From: Pectobacterium sp. A5351
GTDB taxonomy: Bacteria; Pseudomonadota; Gammaproteobacteria; Enterobacterales; Enterobacteriaceae
DNA: 64,000 bases
NCBI RefSeq assembly: GCF_028335745.1
Contig: NZ_CP116477.1
Span: 2,604,001 to 2,668,000 of the forward strand
Direction: 5' to 3'
The position numbers and the translations under genes are program-made. The notes under the pieces were generated by a model. The model saw nothing but the letters and a program-made list of their open reading frames with translations. It searched no databases and was not told the DNA's origin. This document shows, piece after piece, positions 45,172 to 52,900 of the stretch; within the stretch, counting starts at the first letter, position 1, and the number at the start of each line of letters is the position of its first letter.

Positions 45172-45633
45172 TTATATCGCATTCCATTCCATGGTTATTT
45201 CTACCTCACCAGTATGTTCATCTACGGATTTATTCGATTCCGTAAAACCATGCTTAAGATAAAAATTTCTTGCCGCCATATTTTTCTCATACACCGTAAG
45301 TGATAACCGGTCTCTTTTCTCAAATGCATTCGCTAATAATGCCTGACCGACACCTTTGCCATGATAGTCAGGCAGTAAAAAAATAGCGGCTAACGTGTTA
45401 TCTACCAGACTGATAAACCCGATAACCTTCCCTTTATATTTCGCAACCATGGTTTCAGCAGCGGGAATATATTCATTTCGCATATCGTCTTTGCAGGCAT
45501 GCCAGAAATTTCTATCAACAAAATCATGGCAGGCCAGTGAAGTCGTATACCAGACATCAATAATTTCCTGCATTTCTTTCTCATCATTGTGAAATGCAGA
45601 AAAATAAATTTCATCCAACAATTTTCTGTTCAT
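45172..45633 (-). CDS. GNAT-family N-acetyltransferase
   Basis: 153 residues with the GNAT fold: acetyl-CoA loop LPDYHGKGVGQALLANAF (Q/RxxGxG/A pattern) and VYEKNMAARNFYLKHGFTES. It resembles the YiaC/YjaB group of small acetyltransferases. Its place inside the NRPS/PKS operon, with 15- and 25-base gaps, suggests it acts on the product, either as a tailoring step or as self-protection as in zwittermicin producers (ZmaR). Which one is not shown by the sequence. Confidence 0.85.
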   Translation of the reverse strand: MNRKLLDEIYFSAFHNDEKEMQEIIDVWYTTSLACHDFVDRNFWHACKDDMRNEYIPAAETMVAKYKGKVIGFISLVDNTLAAIFLLPDYHGKGVGQALLANAFEKRDRLSLTVYEKNMAARNFYLKHGFTESNKSVDEHTGEVEITMEWNAI

Positions 45634-45648
45634 AGCAGCCCCATTATT

Positions 45649-48600
45649 TCAGTTAGGAAGATTTACCGATTTGTTCATCTTACTACGCCGAGAAACCATC
45701 CTATCACGCCGCGATAAAGTCTCTGATTGATTAACCTGCTGAGGTACATGCTCTTCGCCAAACTCAATATAAAAAAGCAGATTAGCGATATTAGGATAGG
45801 TAAAGAAATCTACAATTTTAATCTGTCTCGGCAAAATCCCATTTAACAAACTGGTAATTCTGAGAAGCCGAATGGAATTCGCACCCAAATCAAAAAAGCT
45901 GGCGTGCAGATCAATCTCTTTTATTTCCAGCACTGACGAGAAGATCTCAACCACTTTTTCTTTATAACTTGAGGTTGTCAGGTCAATTCGTTCAGAAACC
46001 ACGTTAATTTCGGGTAAAGTGGAAAGATCCACTTTACCATTAATCGTCAGTTTAATCTCGCTAACAGGCTGAAATACTGTAGGGATCATATAGCTGGGCA
46101 AATGTGCGGATAAAAACTGGCGTAATAACATCTCTTTCATACCCGATGGGGAAACATAATATGCCACCAATTGCTCCTCACCGTTTATTGTCCTAATAAC
46201 AACAACGGCGTTGCTTCCCTCCTCGTAGGATTTTATTCTGGCGGCTATTTCATCTAATTCAATTCTGTAGCCTCGCAGTTTTACCTGATTATCTTTTCTA
46301 CCAATATATTCAACGTATCCTTGCTCATTAAAGAAGGCTAAATCGCCGGTTTTATATATCCGTGAATGATCAACAGGATGTGTTACAAATTTATCGGCGG
46401 TTAAGTCCGGCCTGCCCAGGTAACCACGTGCCAACACATCACCGCCAATATACAGTTCTCCGGGAATCCCAGCCGGTTGCGGCTGCATAAAACGATCGAG
46501 GATATATATCTTCGCATTGTCTATTGGCACGCCGATCGCCACGGCTGGAGTATCACTGCCGCGCGCATACTGCCAAATCATACAGCCAACCGTGGCTTCA
46601 GTGGGACCATACTCATTGAATATTCGCGCACCGACAGGCAGTTTGTCCGTTACCTCACGACACAGTTTGCTCTCCAGTTGCTCTCCTCCCAGCACGAACG
46701 TACTCAGCGATCGGGTTTTGTCATTCATCAGCGAATTCAGCAAGCTCAACTGCGATGGAGTAATCTTGATATTGGTCAGACCTGGCAAAGCGGCAACATC
46801 CTGCAACGCGTTGAACGCATCTTTATCGATAATGTTAATCGTCCCTCCCCCGATCAATGGACACCAGATGGAAGTTACGGTCAGATCGAAAGCCAGACTG
46901 GTAAATAACGGATAGACCGCACGCTGACCAACGGGATGATAGCGCTGGATCGCCCACTGGATGTAATTCATCACCGTACGGTGCTCCAGCATCACACCTT
47001 TAGGCTCGCCGGTCGAACCTGAGGTAAAAATGGTATACAGCAAATCATCACTAGAGTATGCCACTGTGGGACGCCCATCCACCGTCTGCACAAGCTCATC
47101 GCGAAAATCGGGGTCGTCCTGCGTGATAAGGTGCCTGATGCCATTGGACATTATACTCCGTACACGTTCCTCAGGCGTTGAGATATCCAACGGAACGTAA
47201 ACCGCCCCCAGCTTAGCCACGGCGATCAATATAGCGATAGTCATCACCCCCGATCGGCGCTGAATGGCGACCAGCTCCTGATGCCGAACACCTCGAGCCT
47301 GAAGTTGCGCAGCGACACTATTGGCAAGCGCATCAAGCTCCGCATAAGTTACCCGGCGATCCTGCTGGCAAAGGGCGATAGAATCATGATGCAGGACGAC
47401 CACTTCCTGCCATGCGTCAATCAGATGCGTATGGCGAGAAAACACTGGCGGACGATGATTAAAATCGACCACCAGCCGCTGGTATTCTTGTTCATCCAGT
47501 AAACACAAGCTGGCCAGGGTGAGCTGATCGTTATTGACGATAGCATCCAACACCTGCTCGAGATGCTTCAACCCATTGGCGATGACATAGTGTGGATATT
47601 TTTCCGTATTATAGCTCAGTCGAAGTAGCGCCGTTTCCAGCAAGTTCACCTCCAGACAGAGATCGAAATTGGTCTTTTCCTCAATAGAATAGTCGGTAAT
47701 ATCAACGTGGGTAGAAAGTTGGCGTAACCGCTTGGCCAAAGGATAGTTTTCAATAACCACGATGGTATCAAACAGCGGGTGACGTATGTTATGGATAGCC
47801 TGAATATCAGCCAACGGATAGGCCTTATGGCTTTCCCGCGCCAGAGTGATGTCCTTAATCTTTTGCATCACGCTAGCAAGGGTATCTTCCCCAGATAGGC
47901 CATTCACGCAAAGCGGCGGCGTCTGAATATATAAGCCTATGCTATCCTCAATCTCCCCCGCAAACCCGACATCCCTGCCGGATACCGTTGTACCAAAGCA
48001 GATGTCTCCAGCATCATTATATTTTGCCAGTAAAATAGACCAGGCGGCGTAAATAGCGTGCGCCATCGTGAAACCATTCGCTTTACAGTACCCTTCTAGT
48101 TTACACATCACATCGCTGTCTAGCTGACGGTCGATGCGATTCAGTGTTCGATGGCTTGCATTCTTTTGCGTTGGCAGGCTAATTGCTGCCTCCAGACAAA
48201 CCGCAGAACGCCAGTATGACCTCGCCTCCTCACTCTGTTTCACCGTGTTCAGGTGTTGAATATAGCGCTCATAATCCAGTTCAGGTTGAACACGAACAGT
48301 ACCGGGGCGATCGTAGTAATCCCACAGTTTGGTAAGCAAGAGTCCCAGACTCCAGCCATCCATACAAATATGATGATACTGAATATGAAGAAGATATTTT
48401 TCAGCACTCAGGCTATATAGAAAAACTTTAATTGGGTTGGTTTCCAGATCAATTTCTGTATTTTTAATCCTTGCGCTAACATTAAGCGTTTGCCCTGCCT
48501 TTATCACGTCGGTCGGGTCGTGCCTGAATTCAATATTATTCTTTCGTTGCGCAAAAATAATCTGGACCGGCTGGCTTAAGCCGGTCCAGCGATAAATGGT

Positions 48601-48786
48601 ACGCAGCGCCTGATGCTCAGTAACCACGCGATTCCACGCCTCGTTCAGCCGTTCTTCATCCACCGTACCCAGCAAGCTCAGGGTAAAATTGGTGACATAG
48701 ACGTCATCATTATCTTTTTCAAGGGAATGAAACAGCATTCCTTCCTGCACAGGCGTTAATGAGACAATATTAAAATTCTCAAACAT
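45649..48786 (-). CDS. NRPS module C-A(Asn predicted)-PCP
   Basis: 1045 residues. C domain (about 1-430) starts VSLTPVQEGMLFHSL and has the active HHICMDG (His138/His139, Asp143). A domain (about 455-860) has FTSGSTGEPKG, NEYGPTEATVG, YKTGDL and GRKDNQVKLRGYRIELDEI. The pocket residues read D-L-T-K-V-G-E-V-G-K, one conservative change from the Asn code DLTKLGEVGK. PCP Ser971 lies in FFDLGANSIRL. There is no epimerase or thioesterase. The basic tail SRRDRMVSRRSKMNK may be a docking element. Confidence 0.93.
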   Translation of the reverse strand: MFENFNIVSLTPVQEGMLFHSLEKDNDDVYVTNFTLSLLGTVDEERLNEAWNRVVTEHQALRTIYRWTGLSQPVQIIFAQRKNNIEFRHDPTDVIKAGQTLNVSARIKNTEIDLETNPIKVFLYSLSAEKYLLHIQYHHICMDGWSLGLLLTKLWDYYDRPGTVRVQPELDYERYIQHLNTVKQSEEARSYWRSAVCLEAAISLPTQKNASHRTLNRIDRQLDSDVMCKLEGYCKANGFTMAHAIYAAWSILLAKYNDAGDICFGTTVSGRDVGFAGEIEDSIGLYIQTPPLCVNGLSGEDTLASVMQKIKDITLARESHKAYPLADIQAIHNIRHPLFDTIVVIENYPLAKRLRQLSTHVDITDYSIEEKTNFDLCLEVNLLETALLRLSYNTEKYPHYVIANGLKHLEQVLDAIVNNDQLTLASLCLLDEQEYQRLVVDFNHRPPVFSRHTHLIDAWQEVVVLHHDSIALCQQDRRVTYAELDALANSVAAQLQARGVRHQELVAIQRRSGVMTIAILIAVAKLGAVYVPLDISTPEERVRSIMSNGIRHLITQDDPDFRDELVQTVDGRPTVAYSSDDLLYTIFTSGSTGEPKGVMLEHRTVMNYIQWAIQRYHPVGQRAVYPLFTSLAFDLTVTSIWCPLIGGGTINIIDKDAFNALQDVAALPGLTNIKITPSQLSLLNSLMNDKTRSLSTFVLGGEQLESKLCREVTDKLPVGARIFNEYGPTEATVGCMIWQYARGSDTPAVAIGVPIDNAKIYILDRFMQPQPAGIPGELYIGGDVLARGYLGRPDLTADKFVTHPVDHSRIYKTGDLAFFNEQGYVEYIGRKDNQVKLRGYRIELDEIAARIKSYEEGSNAVVVIRTINGEEQLVAYYVSPSGMKEMLLRQFLSAHLPSYMIPTVFQPVSEIKLTINGKVDLSTLPEINVVSERIDLTTSSYKEKVVEIFSSVLEIKEIDLHASFFDLGANSIRLLRITSLLNGILPRQIKIVDFFTYPNIANLLFYIEFGEEHVPQQVNQSETLSRRDRMVSRRSKMNKSVNLPN

Positions 48787-48805
48787 GGTTTATCCCTTTA
48801 TTCCA

Positions 48806-49135
48806 TTAAATAGTGTTAGACTGATAAACCTCATGCGCATTCTCTACACCTATAAATATATTTGTGATTTTTAGATAACTTTCAGACAGCACTTTGCTAT
48901 TGCGCATATCCTGCAACATACAGTAGTAATCCTTCAGACTGGCGGTCTCGATAATAATTATATCCTGAAAATCAGCAGAAAAACCTTCAGCATCGGCGGT
49001 TCTCAAGCGAATGCTATGCTGATATTTTTCAATCACCTCTGGCAGAGACTCATTTTGTAATTCCATTCTTTGTGCACGCGTTAACGCATTCCATTTATCA
49101 TTAAACGTCAGGGTCCAGACAATAATATATTCCAT
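48806..49135 (-). CDS. Darcynin-like small protein
   Basis: 109 residues MEYIIVWTLTFNDKWNALTR ... ADAEGFSADFQDIIIIETAS ... KDYYCMLQDMRNSKVLSES. The pattern (Y-x-I-x-x-x-L-x-x-x-x-x-W at the start, F-DAE-F-x-x-x-x-D-I-x-x-x-E-T in the middle) matches the darcynin family, predicted to have a ferredoxin-like alpha/beta fold as in stress-responsive barrel proteins. No reaction is known. It lies between the thioesterase and an NRPS with 5- and 19-base gaps, so it is part of the pathway operon. Confidence 0.7.
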   Translation of the reverse strand: MEYIIVWTLTFNDKWNALTRAQRMELQNESLPEVIEKYQHSIRLRTADAEGFSADFQDIIIIETASLKDYYCMLQDMRNSKVLSESYLKITNIFIGVENAHEVYQSNTI

Positions 49136-49140
49136 AATAT

Positions 49141-49884
49141 TTACCTTAATGAATGTAGCTCCATTACAATGATATCCAATAGTGCTTCCACATGTTTAGC
49201 AAGATAAAAATGCCCGCCACTGAATACCGTATGGGAAAAAGAAGAGGCAATATATTTCTGCCAATCGGACATCAACTGGTGACCCGCAACCGGATCCTCA
49301 CGAGAAGAAAAACAGTGAGCCTGGATATTTTCAGTAATAATCTCATCACTCATCCTCCAGTTATCAATTAAGCTGAAATCACATCTTAAGATATCCAGCA
49401 GCATATTCATCACCGCAGGTTCAGCGGTAAATTCATCGAGATTCGGTATGCCCCCCAGCGTAAACAGATAATCCATTAACTGATTATTCCCCCACGAATA
49501 ACGGGATAAAGCCGTCTGATTCTTTACATGAGGTGGCAGAAAAGCAGAAAGCCCCAACCAGACTGGAGGGGTGTGCTGTCGCTGCAACCTCAACGTCAGC
49601 TCATAGGCAATCAACGCGCCCATGCTGTGACCAAACAGAGCAAAAGGGGTATCGGTCTGTATTTCACTCAACAACAGCTCGATAGCATCTTCCATAGACT
49701 GACAAAAAGGGGCGCCGAAACTCAGGCCGCGTCCCGGAATTTCAAGCGCGGTCAGCTCAATCCACTCGGGTAATAACGATGCCCAAGGGCGGTAAAGCAT
49801 ATGCGAACCACCAGCATGGTGAATGGCATAGAGGCGCATAGAGACAGGTTTGCCAGCGCTAATAACGATAGAGTTCTGCATCAT
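49141..49884 (-). CDS. Type II thioesterase
   Basis: 247-residue alpha/beta hydrolase. N-terminal HHAGGSHMLYRPWASLLP, PGRG in EIPGRGLSFG, nucleophile Ser in FALFGHSMGALIAYEL and the C-terminal His in FSGGHFYLAKH. Enzymes of this type strip wrong or stalled groups from carrier proteins. Since no carrier-bound TE domain is seen in the window, it might also help release, but editing is the more usual role. Start: ATG at 49884 or the adjacent one at 49881. Confidence 0.92.
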   Translation of the reverse strand: MMQNSIVISAGKPVSMRLYAIHHAGGSHMLYRPWASLLPEWIELTALEIPGRGLSFGAPFCQSMEDAIELLLSEIQTDTPFALFGHSMGALIAYELTLRLQRQHTPPVWLGLSAFLPPHVKNQTALSRYSWGNNQLMDYLFTLGGIPNLDEFTAEPAVMNMLLDILRCDFSLIDNWRMSDEIITENIQAHCFSSREDPVAGHQLMSDWQKYIASSFSHTVFSGGHFYLAKHVEALLDIIVMELHSLR

Positions 49885-49927
49885 TTATACCCCATAAAGT
49901 AAATTGCAGCGGGACGGGTCATTAACA

Positions 49928-52900
49928 TCAAAAATTGAAATCAGTAAGTTCAATTCCTTTATGATCCACTTTCGACGCTGTCGCTTTACTGATATATTCA
50001 CTTATTGGGACATCAGCGGAAGAAATTACCTGCTCAAGCAGTTTAATATAGCGTGTAATAAATCCTGCGATCGTTTCATCTCGGAACAAAGCACGTTTAT
50101 ATTCAAAGCTGAATTCAAAATCGCCTTCAATTTCTTTCACCAGCATGGCTAAATCAAAACGCGAGTTATCTTCTTGCAGTGCAAAGCGACTTAATTTAAG
50201 TCCGGGCAATTCAAAATCCGCCATACCAATATTCATATAAGAAAAAACCGTATCGAAAATGGGTAATCTGTTTTGCCGTGGCTGTAAACCAAGTGCCTGG
50301 ACAATCTGTTCAAATTGAATATCGGCATGATCAAATACTGTAATCGCTACCTCCTTCATGGCATTCACAATCTCGCGGAACGACATCTCACCATGAAAAT
50401 CACAAGGAATAGGAAGCAGATTAACAAAGATTCCGATCACATCCTGCAATTCACGTTGTGGTCTACCCAGCATCGGTGTGCCAATCGCAAAACGGGTCTG
50501 GTGACTCACGTCCGCTAACAACAAATAATAAGTCGACAGAAAGACCATAAAGCGCGTCACGCCGTCACCACAATACAACTGCTCTAGCCGCTCAGTCGTA
50601 TGCCTGTCAATACGGAAATAAAGCCTGCCGCCCCGTTCATCCCCCTCGTTTCCCCGCGCGACATCAAGTGGCAAAGGCAATTCAGGCAGTGGCTGTAGCT
50701 TGTCTATCCAGAAGGTTTTCTGTGCCTCAACCTCTTTACTTGTCGCAAACTGGCGTTGCCACATCGTGTAATCTTTATACTGCACATGCAATGGTGGAAG
50801 CGTATTACCTTGATAAATAGTCAGGAAATCTCTGACAAAAATATCCTGTGACAAACCGTCAGAAATAATATGGTGCAGATCGAGAAAGAACAGATAGTCA
50901 TTTACCTTTAGCTTAATCAATAACAACCTTATTAATACATCCTGGTGTAAATTGAACGGCTTAATGAGCTTTTTCACTTCCGCTTGAAGATGAGACTCAC
51001 TGCACTCCTCTCTGTCTATCTGCAACTGATGAAGTTCCGCAATGGGAGACGGATGGCAATACTGTCGCGGCTCACCGTTCACTAAAACGATAGTCGTTCT
51101 GAGCGACTCGTGGCGCTGCATCAGTTGATACAGAGTCTCGTTAAACCGATCAACATCCAGATTTCCAACAATGCGAAATGCCACGGTTTCATTATAGGCA
51201 ACAGAGTTTTTATTAAACATCTGTTGTAAATAGAGGCGGCGCTGTCCAGGTGAAAGCGGCCAGGTATCCTGTGGTTCGGCAGGTTTGATCTCCAGATAGT
51301 TTGCCGCCGTAGCGTGATCTTTCGCATATTCAGCAAGTTCACGTATTGTCGGATGTTTAAAGAAACGGGTCAGCGGCACATCGATATGGCAATGCTTGTG
51401 AACCTGCGACAACAGCGTAATGGCTTTTAGCGAATTTCCTCCCAGATCGAAAAAGTCATCGTCAATTCCCAGCGGGCTGATATGCAAAAAATCCTGCCAG
51501 ATGGAAACCAGTTGCGTTTCCATAGCGTTACGCGGCGCAACAAGCACATTATCCAAATCGGGTCGTTCCGAACAGGCATCTTCAGACGTCGAGCCCTCAC
51601 CGCTCGTTTCCTGCTGAGACAGCGTCCATTGGGCAAGACGAGCCTTAATATCGGCGGTGGAAATAATCAACGCATCACGTTCAGCATAGCGTATCACCTC
51701 CGGTAATAGCGCCACCCCCTCTTCCCTGCTGATCAGCAAATGGGCCAGAGAGCTTCCCACCTTATGGTGAACCTCGGTTCTGGCAGCCACTTCCCAGCCA
51801 TCCCAGTTCACCAGCGTCCAGCGCCGTTTGCTGGTGCGATTACGCTGGGTAACAAAGGCATCCAACCAGGCACTCGCCGCCGCATAAGCATAGAATCCCA
51901 GCCCGCCGAGAATGGGAGCCAACGATGACACAACCAGGCAGAAGTCATAATCCTGCTCTGCCAGAGCGCGATCACATATCGCAATCCCCTCTTTTTTGGC
52001 AGTGAGATGCTGACTTATATAGTTATCATCCGTCTCGATGATAGAGCGAAGGGAGGCTTCACCCGTGATCCCCGCCAGATAAAAAATGCCATCTATCCTA
52101 CCGTGACGCCCCACGGCTTGGCTTACCAGTCGCGTAATGGCCTCCTCATCACTGACGTCGGCCTGAAGTAAGGTGAGAGACGTGGCATTAAGCTCAATGT
52201 CATCCCATATTTCATCTCGTGGCGGCGTTGAGCGGGATGTCACAATCAGGTTAGCCTGATAGTTTTTGGCGAGGTGGGTACAGAATGTTTTACCAATAAA
52301 ACCAGCGCCGCCCACCAGCAGATAGGTGCCCTGCGGTTTCAATACTGCGCCGTCAGGTATACCAAATGACTGATAGGGAACAAAATCTCTGACCCATCGT
52401 CTGTGAGCACGCCAGGCAACCGGCTCACTCGTTACACTAACGATGTCAGCAACCAGGGCCGTCGGTGGGCAGTCGGTGGCCACGTCTCCGACATCAATGG
52501 CCTGACAGCCTGTCTCTGGGAATTCCTGACGAACGACGGTAGCAATCGCCATCAGCGCCGAGGCAGTAGGGCAAAGCGTCGGTTCGTGGCTAACCGTTAC
52601 GCCATGGTTAATCAATAGGGTGATTTTCTTGATATCCACTTTCTGCAAACGGTATGCCTGTAACAGATGCAGGATCGCGCAGAGGGACACATCGCCTTCG
52701 CAGTCCATCGCCACGCCATCAATGATAACGTTATCAAGCACCGTTTTATGTGCCTTCAACTGCTCGAAAAAATGGATAAAATCATCCTGATGGCCCGCAC
52801 GAAGCTGACTTTCTTCTGATAAATCAATCCGTGTTTCCTTACCCAACCGAACGCGGAATGATGTGCTGTAATGTGCCTGTAGGCGATTATACAGGCACCC

